From Gammaproteobacteria bacterium (GTDB lineage Bacteria; Pseudomonadota; Gammaproteobacteria; SZUA-229): 31,742 nucleotides of DNA. The stretch is from positions 1 through 31,742 of the forward strand of contig DAOWFN010000049.1 of the NCBI GenBank assembly GCA_030637945.1, written 5' to 3'. Every line of letters starts with the position of its first letter. The first letter of the stretch is position 1. Positions 17,837 to 25,979 of the stretch are shown one piece after another. Made by a program: the position numbers and the translations under genes. The notes under the pieces are model-generated. The model was not told the origin of the DNA. It did no database searches and saw only the letters and a list, made by a program, of their open reading frames with translations.

Positions 17837-18955
17837 ATGTCAATAATTAATCGTATTAAATTCCCCTTTTATCTGTCACTGACACTCCTCACTGGTTGGT
17901 CTGCGCAAGCACAGGCAGATAATGTCATTACAGTCGGTATAGCGCCACATGGTGGGCATATTATTCTAGGCGGTAGTGTTATCCCTCTTAAAGAAGTCAC
18001 TCTGGCGGCTCAGATGCCGGGCCGAATCGTTAGTATTGCTGGTGAAGAAGGTGATGAGTTTACCGTCGGCACGGTGTTAGTCAGCATCAACGATGATGAT
18101 CTGCAGGCGAAGAAAGCTGCGGCAGAAGCGCAGGTCACTTCAGCGCATAATGCTATGCAAAACGCGCAAGTTCAATACAATCGTGAGCTTTGGAATCCGC
18201 GTGTCTATAATCCGCGTCCTATGGCAGGTATGGGAATGCCTTCTATGTTTGATGGTTTTTTTAATAACATGGATGATATGCCTGGCAGCAGTACTGGAAA
18301 TAAAAGTATTGAGCGACATGCTGATCTGGTCACACAAGGTACACAGGTTGCATCAGCACGATCTCAGGTGACAGCAGCTGAGTCAGACCTGAGAGCAATT
18401 AATGCTAAATTGCGCGACACTAAAGCAATCGCACCATTTGATGGTGTCATCATGAAGAAAATGGTTGAGATTGGCGACACGGTTCAGCCAGGGCAGCCAT
18501 TAATCATCTTTTCATACTCAAAATTTCTACGCATTCAAGCAGAAGTACCCGCGCGTTTAATGCCAGGGCTAAAGAAAGGAATGGTGGTTCCGGCCAAACT
18601 GGATGTGGGTAATACAGAAATAAAAGCACGCGTAGCTCAAATCTCTCCAATTGCGGATAGCAAGCAGCATACGGTTACCGTTAAATTTGATTTGCCTGAA
18701 GGTGTACCCGGTGGTCCGGGTATGTATGCGGAAGTGATGATTCCTGATGTCAATGTATCCGGGCAGGCGCTTCCGGTAATCCCTAAGTCAGCTATCACCC
18801 AACGTGGCAGTCTGCCTTCGGTAAGAGTTCTTGATGAGAATAATGTGCCCAAGATGCGCTTGATTCGTACTGGTGTTGACGTCGGTGTGGATTCTATCGT
18901 CGTACTTTCCGGTCTTAAGCCGGGAGAAAAAATTGTCACGAGTACCAATAAGTAA
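17837..18955 (+). CDS. RND efflux periplasmic adaptor (membrane fusion protein)
   Basis: A 372-residue HlyD/AcrA-type adaptor. A signal peptide covers about residues 1-26. A biotinyl-lipoyl-like half follows (about 45-80, including GRIVSIAGEEGDEFTVG), then a helical hairpin, the second lipoyl half (IAPFDGVIMKKMVEIGDTV) and a beta-barrel and membrane-proximal domain (about 235-370). It should bridge the RND pump to an outer membrane channel, which is not encoded nearby. Unusually, the hairpin is interrupted at about 119-155 by a Met/Pro/Gly/Asn-rich insertion (for example PMAGMGMPSM). An in-frame ATG at 17813 would add eight residues; I prefer 17837 because AAGG precedes it and the signal peptide is standard. 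No Cys lipidation site is seen. Substrate unknown. Confidence 0.88.
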   Translation: MSIINRIKFPFYLSLTLLTGWSAQAQADNVITVGIAPHGGHIILGGSVIPLKEVTLAAQMPGRIVSIAGEEGDEFTVGTVLVSINDDDLQAKKAAAEAQVTSAHNAMQNAQVQYNRELWNPRVYNPRPMAGMGMPSMFDGFFNNMDDMPGSSTGNKSIERHADLVTQGTQVASARSQVTAAESDLRAINAKLRDTKAIAPFDGVIMKKMVEIGDTVQPGQPLIIFSYSKFLRIQAEVPARLMPGLKKGMVVPAKLDVGNTEIKARVAQISPIADSKQHTVTVKFDLPEGVPGGPGMYAEVMIPDVNVSGQALPVIPKSAITQRGSLPSVRVLDENNVPKMRLIRTGVDVGVDSIVVLSGLKPGEKIVTSTNK

Positions 18956-18967
18956 GAATGATAAAAC

Positions 18968-19072
18968 GTCGTTGCAACGACATCGGGAAACTCCCTGAGT
19001 AAAAAATTAAATGACAACCCGTTGAGGTTTGGTTAGCGGGTGTTTCATCACTCAAATATTTTGATGAGTGAT
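18968..19072. other. Hairpin-rich gap between adaptor and pump genes
   Basis: The 153-bp gap holds a perfect 14-bp palindrome (GTCGTTGCAACGAC, 18968-18981), a small GGGA/TCCC hairpin (18985-18995), and an 8-bp stem (ATCACTCA 19047-19054 with TGAGTGAT 19065-19072). None has a T-run. The gap is unusually long for an adaptor-pump pair and could affect mRNA processing or hold an operator. Confidence 0.4.
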
Positions 19073-19108
19073 AAACAACAACTAGAACAATAGAGCGATT
19101 GCTAGAAA

Positions 19109-22100
19109 ATGACTGACGAACTGGATCAAAACAAAAGCGAAGAAGAATGTAAGAGCCATTTACCATTACCTGGTGGTCAAGACCTCGGACTGGCTGGCAA
19201 CATAGCGAAAGCCTTTATTAATTCCCCCGTTACGCCTATGTTGCTGGTGGCAACCTTGCTTATCGGTATCATGGGTTTGATCTTTACACCCAGGCAGGAA
19301 GACCCGCAGATTTCGGTGCCGATGATCGATATTTTCGTGGCTTACCCGGGTACTTCGGTTGGGCAGGTGGAAAGTCTGGTGACCGACCCGCTGGAAAGAT
19401 TAATCGATGAAATCCCCGGTGTGCGTCACGTTTTTTCTGCTACACAGCGTGGCAACGCAATCCTTACAGTACAGTTCTATGTTGGTGAAGACCTGGGTGA
19501 GTCGATAGTCAAAGTCAATGACAAAATTCGATCGAATATGGATCTTATGCCGCCTGATGTAATGAGGCCTTTGATCAAACCTGTTGCCATCGATGATGTG
19601 CCTGCTATTGCAGTATCGCTGTGGTCAAAAGAAGTCGATGACAGTACTTTACGCATCATCGGTAACGATGTGCTGCAGGAGTTAGGGCAGGTAAAAAATA
19701 CCGGTAAAGGTTATGTGATCGCGGGTCGTGCTGATCAGATTCGCGTCGAAGTTTTGCCTGAACGTCTGGCAGGTTATGGTTTAAGTCTGCAACAGGTCGC
19801 CGGTGCTATTACTGCGGCAAATACACAGAAAAATGTTGGTGCCGTTGAATCTGGCAGTACCTCGTTTACGGTTTATTCTGGTTCGTTTTTGAAATCAGCG
19901 GCCGATATCGAACGTCTGGTTGTTGGTATTCGCAATGGTTCACCGATTTTCATGAGAGATGTTGCCAGGGTTGAGCATGGGCCAGAAGATGCAAAAAATA
20001 TCTCTTCTTATTATGCAGGTCCGGCGTACGAAGGTGTAGAAAGACCTGATGGTGACCCTGCAGTTACCGTGGCAATCGCCAAGAAGGAAGGAACCAACGG
20101 CGTTGCAGTATCTGCAGCTATTTTAGAAAAACTGGAAGAATTAAAAGGCACTATCATTCCGGATAATGTCCATGTTGAGATTACACGTGACTACGGAAAA
20201 TCTGCCAATGATAAAGTGAATGAGTTATTGGGCGCGATGTTTGAAGCTACCGCTGCTGTGGCTGTTTTATGTTTGATCGGCCTGGGTTTCCGTGCGGCGT
20301 TTGTTGTGGTTACCGTGATCCCCATCGTTATTTTGATTACCATCTGGTGGGCATGGATGGTGGATTACACTATCGATCGAGTCAGCATGTTTGCGTTAAT
20401 TTTCTCCATAGGTATCCTGGTCGATGATGCGACCGTGGTGGTCGAAAATATATTCCGGCACTGGTTAATAAAAGGCCGAACTACGCTTGATGATGCGGTT
20501 GATGCCGTACGAGAGGTGGGTAATCCCACTATTCTGGCGACCTTTACGATTATCGCCGCACTGCTCCCTATGGGTTGGGTTAGTGGCATGATGGGGCCCT
20601 ATATGCGCCCCATCCCCGTGATGGGCGCCTCAGCCATGTTTTTCTCACTGGTTGCGGCTTTTATTTTCACCCCCTGGTTTGCGGTACGGGTACGGCCGAA
20701 ACTTGAAGCGCTCGAAAAAGCAGAGAGACGTGAAGAAAAAGTACGCAAAGTCGTAGCTGCACTTTATCGGCCACTGATCATGCCGCTGGTCAATAGCCGT
20801 AAGCTGGGTATATTCTTTTTAGTTAGCCTGATTGGTATGACAGCGTTGTCTGTTTTATTGTTCTATCCGACACAGTGGGTTGCGGTGAAGATGTTGCCGT
20901 TTGATAACAAGCCTGAATACAGCGTCATCATCAACATGCCGGAAGGCACCGCGATGCCAGTGACCGCTAATCTGGCGCATGAGCTGGCTACTGCCATAAG
21001 AGAGGTGCCTGAAGTAGAAGCCGTACAGACTTACGCCGGTACAGCGCAACCGTTTAACTTTAACGGTATGGTAAGGCACTATTACCTAAGAAAGCAGCCA
21101 TGGCAAGGTGATCTGCTGGTCAGGTTGCTTAATAAAAATGATCGCGAAAAAAGTAGTCATCAATTAGCGGAAGAAGCGCGAGCTCTATTGAAACCGATAG
21201 CGGATCGAGCGGGTGCGCGTATCGCGGTTGTTGAAATGCCACCAGGCCCGCCAGTATTGCAAACGGTCGTGGCCGAGATACACGGCCCGGATGCAGAAAC
21301 ACGCCGTGAAGTGGCCAGGAAAATGACCGAATTTTTCGAAAAAGTCGGTGGTGTTGTTGATGTTGACAACTATATGGCTGAGCCTTCTCAGCATTGGCAC
21401 TTTGAAGTTAATAAAGAAAAAGCTATTCGTCGCGGTGTAACGGTTGACAGTATCAATGGTACGTTGGCGATGGCGATGGGTGGCTTCAAGTTGGGTGATG
21501 TCAAACTTGCTTCGGTCATCGAGCCTACCTTTATTGTTATCCAGGTTCCGTTGGCAACACGCTCACAGGTGTCTCAATTGAGCAATTTACCGATGATGAC
21601 AACTGCAGGGACGACAATCCCATTGGGTGAAGTTGGAAGTTTTGTCCTACAGGAGAATAATCCTATCGTCTGGCATAAAGACCTTCGTGATGTCGAGTTT
21701 GTTGTCGGCGAGATGGAAGGCCGTTTGGGTGCGCCGATATACGGCATGTTTGGTGTTGAAGAATTTACTGATGTTTATACCACGCCTGACGGTGTCATCA
21801 TGGAAGGTATGCCGATGAATCTAATCGGTCCACCGGATGATGATGCGATATCGGGCTTCGAATGGACCGGCGAATGGACGGTTACTTTTGAAACCTTCCG
21901 CGACATGGGTCTTGCATTCATGGCCGCAATGATATTGATCTATGGCTTAATCGTATGGGAATTCCGGGATTTCGCTTTGGCGGGTCTGATCATGTCACCG
22001 ATTCCTATTACTATGATTGGTATTGCAACTGGACATTGGTTCCATGGCTCTGAATTCACCGCGACATCAATGATCGGCATGATTGCTCTCGGCGGTATCA

Positions 22101-22918
22101 TCGTGCGGCAGTCGATCCTGATTGTCGAATTTGTGAAGATCGAAGTCGCATCGGGTGTCCCGGTGAAGGAAGCGGCTGTTAATGGTGCAGAAATTCGCAT
22201 GCGCCCAATCTTTATCACGTCATTGACTTTGATGGCAGGTGCCGTTGCAATTCTTGATGATCCTATCTTTAACGGTATGGCCATCAGTCTTTTATGGGGT
22301 GCTGCTGTTGGTACGCTAGGGGCTGTACTTATCATTCCTCTGGGTTGTATCAGTTGTCGTGAAAATTTCTATTATGAAACTTCAGAATCCTGTGAGAGAG
22401 TTGTTAGCGCTAAATATGCTGAGATCGAAGGTGAAGCGCCTGATATCGAAGACGCTGCAGACGAATATAAAACGCCATTGTGGATGCGTCTATACGGCGG
22501 AATAGTGGGACTGATTGGCTGGATTGTTGTTATTGGGCAGATGCTCATAAACCTTACGCGCATGGTGTTTGGTATGATTTTCAGCGGCTCGGACTCCGAT
22601 GGTTCTACACCGCCACCAGCTGCTCCTTCAACACCGCCTGCACCTACTCCACCACCTGCACCTGCAGCGCCTCCGCCTGCTGCTCCGGTTGAGCCAGCAA
22701 GCGAGTCGCCAAAAGACGTGTCATCAGAAGATAAGCCGGAAAGTGCTAAAAAGGCTGTCGCCAAAAAATCAACGGTGACTAAAAAAGCAGCACCGAAGAA
22801 AAAGGTGGCAGTTAAAAAAACCGCGGTTAAAAAAATAGCAGTTAAAAAAGCACCTACTAAAAAATCATCGCCAGGCGGTTATCGAGGTATTCGATTAAAG
22901 GATGAAGACGATAGTTAA
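19109..22918 (+). CDS. RND efflux pump permease with long Pro- and Lys-rich C-terminal tail
   Basis: A 1269-residue AcrB/HAE-type RND transporter of the inner membrane. It has the first membrane helix at about 35-57, two large periplasmic loops and the usual twelve helices. The proton-relay pair D439-D440 lies in GILVDDATVVVENI. The position that is Lys940 in AcrB is R1000 here (GIIVRQSILIVEF). After helix 12 there is a linker with CISC, an extra hydrophobic segment at about 1129-1158, then a 110-residue tail (from 1160) with a Pro/Ala-rich half and a Lys/Ala-rich half containing units such as VAVKKTAVKK. The tail is not part of the usual family, whose members are near 1050 residues. The pump pairs with the adaptor upstream. 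The substrate cannot be told from sequence. Confidence 0.9.
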   Translation: MTDELDQNKSEEECKSHLPLPGGQDLGLAGNIAKAFINSPVTPMLLVATLLIGIMGLIFTPRQEDPQISVPMIDIFVAYPGTSVGQVESLVTDPLERLIDEIPGVRHVFSATQRGNAILTVQFYVGEDLGESIVKVNDKIRSNMDLMPPDVMRPLIKPVAIDDVPAIAVSLWSKEVDDSTLRIIGNDVLQELGQVKNTGKGYVIAGRADQIRVEVLPERLAGYGLSLQQVAGAITAANTQKNVGAVESGSTSFTVYSGSFLKSAADIERLVVGIRNGSPIFMRDVARVEHGPEDAKNISSYYAGPAYEGVERPDGDPAVTVAIAKKEGTNGVAVSAAILEKLEELKGTIIPDNVHVEITRDYGKSANDKVNELLGAMFEATAAVAVLCLIGLGFRAAFVVVTVIPIVILITIWWAWMVDYTIDRVSMFALIFSIGILVDDATVVVENIFRHWLIKGRTTLDDAVDAVREVGNPTILATFTIIAALLPMGWVSGMMGPYMRPIPVMGASAMFFSLVAAFIFTPWFAVRVRPKLEALEKAERREEKVRKVVAALYRPLIMPLVNSRKLGIFFLVSLIGMTALSVLLFYPTQWVAVKMLPFDNKPEYSVIINMPEGTAMPVTANLAHELATAIREVPEVEAVQTYAGTAQPFNFNGMVRHYYLRKQPWQGDLLVRLLNKNDREKSSHQLAEEARALLKPIADRAGARIAVVEMPPGPPVLQTVVAEIHGPDAETRREVARKMTEFFEKVGGVVDVDNYMAEPSQHWHFEVNKEKAIRRGVTVDSINGTLAMAMGGFKLGDVKLASVIEPTFIVIQVPLATRSQVSQLSNLPMMTTAGTTIPLGEVGSFVLQENNPIVWHKDLRDVEFVVGEMEGRLGAPIYGMFGVEEFTDVYTTPDGVIMEGMPMNLIGPPDDDAISGFEWTGEWTVTFETFRDMGLAFMAAMILIYGLIVWEFRDFALAGLIMSPIPITMIGIATGHWFHGSEFTATSMIGMIALGGIIVRQSILIVEFVKIEVASGVPVKEAAVNGAEIRMRPIFITSLTLMAGAVAILDDPIFNGMAISLLWGAAVGTLGAVLIIPLGCISCRENFYYETSESCERVVSAKYAEIEGEAPDIEDAADEYKTPLWMRLYGGIVGLIGWIVVIGQMLINLTRMVFGMIFSGSDSDGSTPPPAAPSTPPAPTPPPAPAAPPPAAPVEPASESPKDVSSEDKPESAKKAVAKKSTVTKKAAPKKKVAVKKTAVKKIAVKKAPTKKSSPGGYRGIRLKDEDDS

Positions 22919-22929
22919 GCGAGGTTTTG

Positions 22930-23616
22930 ATGTCTACTATCAATGTTAAAGATTTCACAGCGTTGAGTTTATTATTTTTTCTGTTCGTTCTAACGGAGAT
23001 AGTGCAGGCAGAAGAGATTGTTACCCCTGAGGTAATGGTTGATTCAGTCGACCAGGGAATGGTTCCACCCGCTCCGCCGGGTCCTTATGTATCAACAGGC
23101 TTGCGTGATATCTCTTCTAAAGCATCGCCTGTTGTGAGCTCACCGTCGGTTGACAATGTTGCAACCCGACCCGCAGTCAAGCCTGAAGTCAGGGTTGATT
23201 CGACGGACGTGCCGATGGAAGCGTACAGTCCAGATAGACCATGGCCAAAAAATCTTAGGCCGAGATCGTCACAACCATCAGCTGGCTGGGCACCTGATCA
23301 TGGAATGCCCGCTTATGGTAACAGGCAGACAAATCCAGCAGCTTCGCAAAAAACACACAGAGCGCCATCATATAATGCGCCGGCAACTGGTGGTTACATG
23401 AGAAATCCAGGCTTGCCTTACATGAATAACCAACGTATGCAGCGTATGCCTTCGATGGGTGTTGGATCACAGGGAGCAAATGCTTATATGCCTAACTTTG
23501 GTTCGCCTGGTTATCAGATGCCGAACAGGTTTGCCCCTCAAAATAATTATCCTTCTGGATACCCTATGAACAGAGCGCCGTATCCTTCGAATTACCAGCA
23601 AGGATATCCTAATTAG
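22930..23616 (+). CDS. Exported Pro/Met/Tyr/Asn-rich low-complexity protein
   Basis: A 228-residue protein with a signal peptide (residues 1-27, ending VQA). The mature part is low in complexity and rich in Pro, Ser, Asn, Met, Tyr and Gln. The C-terminal third has loose repeats such as MQRMPSM, YPSGYPMN and YPSNYQQGYPN. There are no Cys and no recognisable folded domain, so it is probably an extended or disordered periplasmic or extracellular protein. It starts 12 bases after the RND pump stop, with GCGAGG before the ATG, so it is almost certainly in the same operon. A TTG one codon upstream (22927) is an unlikely start. Function unknown. It resembles the next gene product in style, and possibly in role. 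Confidence 0.7.
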   Translation: MSTINVKDFTALSLLFFLFVLTEIVQAEEIVTPEVMVDSVDQGMVPPAPPGPYVSTGLRDISSKASPVVSSPSVDNVATRPAVKPEVRVDSTDVPMEAYSPDRPWPKNLRPRSSQPSAGWAPDHGMPAYGNRQTNPAASQKTHRAPSYNAPATGGYMRNPGLPYMNNQRMQRMPSMGVGSQGANAYMPNFGSPGYQMPNRFAPQNNYPSGYPMNRAPYPSNYQQGYPN

Positions 23617-23686
23617 GCAGTGCTGCTTTTGGTTTGGTAAGCGTTGTTTTTTTGACAATGTGATTGGTTTGGTTAAGGTGTGTTCG

Positions 23687-24454
23687 ATGCATAATCACGT
23701 GTTTTACAAAATGTTTACGGGAAGCTGTATATTGAGTTTACTTGCGACAGCGGCTACGGCGGCATTGGCTGAGGGGGGCAGTAACTGGACGGCTGCACCA
23801 CGGTATGCGCCGGATGACTTGTTTAGTTCAGAGGCGGCTAACCCCTGGCATGCGCCAGATAAACAAGATAACGCACTGGAACTTTGGTATTCACCTAAAG
23901 ACCGAAATCAGCAGTATCGAGAGCAGGGTTGGCAATATCCCGTCCAGCAAGCACCATCTTATCAGCCGCCTGCTTATGAACTGCCGGCTTACCAGGTACC
24001 GTATAAGCAAGTCCCATACAACCAGGCATGGGGTCAGCAACAGGATGATAGTAATCAACGTGAGCGATATGTTACACCAGAAATCATTGAATCATTGAAC
24101 AGGCAAACGGCTCAACATTACTCAAACCAGAATGGTGGTGAAAATAAGCAGCTGATGCCGTATTCGCAGCCAAATATGTACGGACAGCAGGCGCAGGAAT
24201 ATCCTGCTTATGGTATGGGCGGCATAAATCCGATTTATGATGTTCCTGCAGTATCACCATGGGGAAGTGCCCCTGACGTTTTATATAGAGGTGAAGAATT
24301 TTCATGGTTACCAAACGAAGCATTTGGTGGGATGCCACCAATTCATACACCGATGTTTGGGGGCAGCTCAGGTTTGGGCAGGATGAATGATTCAGCCGAT
24401 AAAGCTGAAAACAGGGTTTTTAACCCGTTTACATTTTTGCAAAATGAGAACTGA
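23687..24454 (+). CDS. Exported Pro/Tyr/Gln-rich low-complexity protein
   Basis: A 255-residue protein with a signal peptide (residues 1-28, ending ALA). The mature chain has short aromatic-Pro repeats (YQPPAYELPAYQVPY and similar at about 95-125) and a Gly/Met-rich end (GGMPPIHTPMFGG). No Cys remains after the signal peptide and no known domain is recognised. It follows the preceding low-complexity gene by 70 bases. An in-frame GTG at 23660 exists, but ATG 23687 has AAGG at proper distance and gives a better signal peptide. It could be a structural or matrix protein of an envelope body, judging by composition and neighbours. That is inference. Confidence 0.68.
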   Translation: MHNHVFYKMFTGSCILSLLATAATAALAEGGSNWTAAPRYAPDDLFSSEAANPWHAPDKQDNALELWYSPKDRNQQYREQGWQYPVQQAPSYQPPAYELPAYQVPYKQVPYNQAWGQQQDDSNQRERYVTPEIIESLNRQTAQHYSNQNGGENKQLMPYSQPNMYGQQAQEYPAYGMGGINPIYDVPAVSPWGSAPDVLYRGEEFSWLPNEAFGGMPPIHTPMFGGSSGLGRMNDSADKAENRVFNPFTFLQNEN

Positions 24455-24593
24455 TTAAGTCATTGCATCAAAAATGGCTTCTATTTGTTAACAGGCGTAT
24501 AGTGTGAATGAATCGCTGTAAAGCTGATTCTTTCACGTGGAACAGGCGTTGGGTAGCACCCTTGATTCAATGCCATAAATGAATGAGGGAAGT

Positions 24594-24614
24594 ATGATGA
24601 GGAAAAAATTATGA
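24594..24614 (+). other. Possible six-codon leader ORF before the sulfur-globule-like gene
   Basis: ATG 24594 opens MMRKKL and stops at TGA 24612-24614, overlapping the next start codon as ATGA. A GAGGGAA sequence stands before it, and TGATGAGG before the downstream ATG 24611. Translational coupling is possible. The frame is too short to prove. Confidence 0.3.
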
Positions 24615-25054
24615 AGTTAATGATCAAAATTGCTGTTTTGTCTTCCGCTATAAGCTTTAGTCTGGCTTCTGTGTCAGCCAATGCTGGCTGGAATGGTCCC
24701 TGGGACAATAATAATAACGGCTGGGGCAATAACAACATGAATAATAACTGGAACAATAGCGGTTATGGCGACGGTTACGGTGATGGCTCTGGTGATGGTT
24801 CTGGTGATATGGATGGCAGTTTTAATTTTAATATGAAAGCCAAAGGGCGTGGTAATGCGAATAATTCATACCGCGGTAATAACGACTGGAATAATCGTTG
24901 GAACAACGGCTGGAATAACAACAGCGGCTGGAATAATGGCTATTATGGTCGTCCAAACTATGGACCAGGCCCATATGGCCAGGCACCACAAGGTTATGGA
25001 CCAGGCCCATACGGTCAGCCACCAGCTGCACCGCAAGCTGCTCCAGCACAATAA
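24611..25054 (+). CDS. Sulfur globule-like exported Asn/Gly/Trp-rich protein
   Basis: A 147-residue protein with a signal peptide (1-25, ending ANA). The mature part begins with a Trp-Asn-Gly region (GWNGPWDNNNNGWG) and continues with YGDGYGDGSGDGSGD and FNFNMKAKGRGN. It ends in a Gly-Pro-Tyr repeat (two copies of YGPGPYGQ) and a Pro/Ala tail. There are 31 Asn in 147 residues and no Cys. Small exported proteins rich in Gly, Asn, Tyr and Trp form the coat of periplasmic sulfur globules in Chromatiaceae and relatives, and the Asp-Gly then FNFNM-x-GRG layout resembles proteins annotated as that family. Assignment is by composition and layout only. A strong GAGG ribosome site and a terminator 15 bases after the stop suggest abundant, separately controlled expression. 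Confidence 0.55.
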   Translation: MKLMIKIAVLSSAISFSLASVSANAGWNGPWDNNNNGWGNNNMNNNWNNSGYGDGYGDGSGDGSGDMDGSFNFNMKAKGRGNANNSYRGNNDWNNRWNNGWNNNSGWNNGYYGRPNYGPGPYGQAPQGYGPGPYGQPPAAPQAAPAQ

Positions 25055-25069
25055 TAACGATCTGATTGG

Positions 25070-25096
25070 GCGGTGCCTTTTGGCACCGCTTTTTTT
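25070..25096 (+). terminator. Terminator after the sulfur-globule-like gene
   Basis: A perfect 8-bp GC-rich stem (GCGGTGCC 25070-25077, GGCACCGC 25082-25089) has a TTTT loop and is followed by seven T. Only 12 bases separate it from the next ATG (25109), leaving little space for a promoter. Confidence 0.93.
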
Positions 25097-25108
25097 ATCT
25101 GTTTAGGC

Positions 25109-25900
25109 ATGAAATTTTTACTGATCACATTTTTATTGTTTTGTTCTGTGTCCCTGGCACATGTTCACGCTGCTGCATTTACTGCTGATGCTGTACAGAT
25201 TCGTGGTGAAAATATCAGTCATGCAAAAATGTACTGGTTAGATGGTAATGTGCGATTTGAGTACACAGAAGATGGTGTCTCAATGGTACAGATTTTTGAT
25301 AACAAAAATAATAAAACTATCTGGTTAGATAATGAGAATAAATACTATCTGGAAAGGGATTTGCCGGATGCTGAAAAAATTATTGCAAAAACCAGGGGTA
25401 AAAAAAATATCGACCCTTGCAAACAGTTTGTTGATGCTGAATGTGTTTTTCTTAAGAAAACAAAGATGAATGGCAGGCAGGCAGAAAAGTGGTTGATCAC
25501 TCTTGACAATAATGGCAGTGACTTTCATATTTTTCAGTGGGTGGACAGCAAATACAAAAATATCCTGAGACAGGAAAATTCTGACGGAACAGGGTTAAGT
25601 GTTGAAATAAAAGATGATCAGGAGATGAATAATCGCAAGGTCAGAAAACTCACCATGATCGCATTTAGTTCCTCCGGGCAACAAAAGCAGGGTACGCAGT
25701 GGTATGACAACGAACTGGATATAGTTGTAAGGCAGGAATACCAGGATAACGTGGTTGATGAGTTGCGCAATATTAAAGTAGGTAAATTGAGTAAAGATTT
25801 GTTTATTGCTCCTAAGAACTACACACTATTTAATGTGCCCTCAGAAATAGAGAGAAAGCAGGTAAATGCCGAAATAGTAGAAGTGGCGGATAAAAATTAA
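25109..25900 (+). CDS. Periplasmic LolA-fold/DUF4412-like protein
   Basis: A 263-residue protein with a signal peptide of about 21 residues (ending near HVHAA). The body is beta-rich, with patterns typical of DUF4412 and LolA/LolB-like proteins: MVQIFDNKNNKTIWLDNENK, then KMNGRQAEKWLIT, then FQWVDSKY, and a C-terminal LFIAPKNYTLFNVP. Two Cys (CKQFVDAEC, about 110-117) could form a disulfide, which would suit the DsbC-containing periplasm. Such folds bind lipid or lipoprotein tails, but the ligand here is unknown. The start at 25109 is chosen because the upstream GTG lies inside the terminator stem. Expression probably depends on readthrough of that terminator. It is followed by the ParA-type gene after 79 bases. 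Confidence 0.65.
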   Translation: MKFLLITFLLFCSVSLAHVHAAAFTADAVQIRGENISHAKMYWLDGNVRFEYTEDGVSMVQIFDNKNNKTIWLDNENKYYLERDLPDAEKIIAKTRGKKNIDPCKQFVDAECVFLKKTKMNGRQAEKWLITLDNNGSDFHIFQWVDSKYKNILRQENSDGTGLSVEIKDDQEMNNRKVRKLTMIAFSSSGQQKQGTQWYDNELDIVVRQEYQDNVVDELRNIKVGKLSKDLFIAPKNYTLFNVPSEIERKQVNAEIVEVADKN

Positions 25901-25915
25901 TTTTATAGACTCTTT

Positions 25916-25935
25916 GATATTGGTCATACAATATC
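25916..25935. other. Hairpin upstream of the parA-like gene
   Basis: GATATTG (25916-25922) and CAATATC (25929-25935) form a 7-bp stem with a 6-base loop. It is followed by GATTTTAA, a poor T-run. It may be a weak terminator or an operator for the ParA-led gene group. Confidence 0.3.
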
Positions 25936-25979
25936 GATTTTAAAAAGGTTAAAACTTACAGTAAATCGGATATTCATTT

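Noticed and set aside
24828..25049. Long open frames antisense to the sulfur-globule-like gene
   Set aside because: They are shadows of the biased AAT/GGC/CCA codon use and have no ribosome site or family resemblance.
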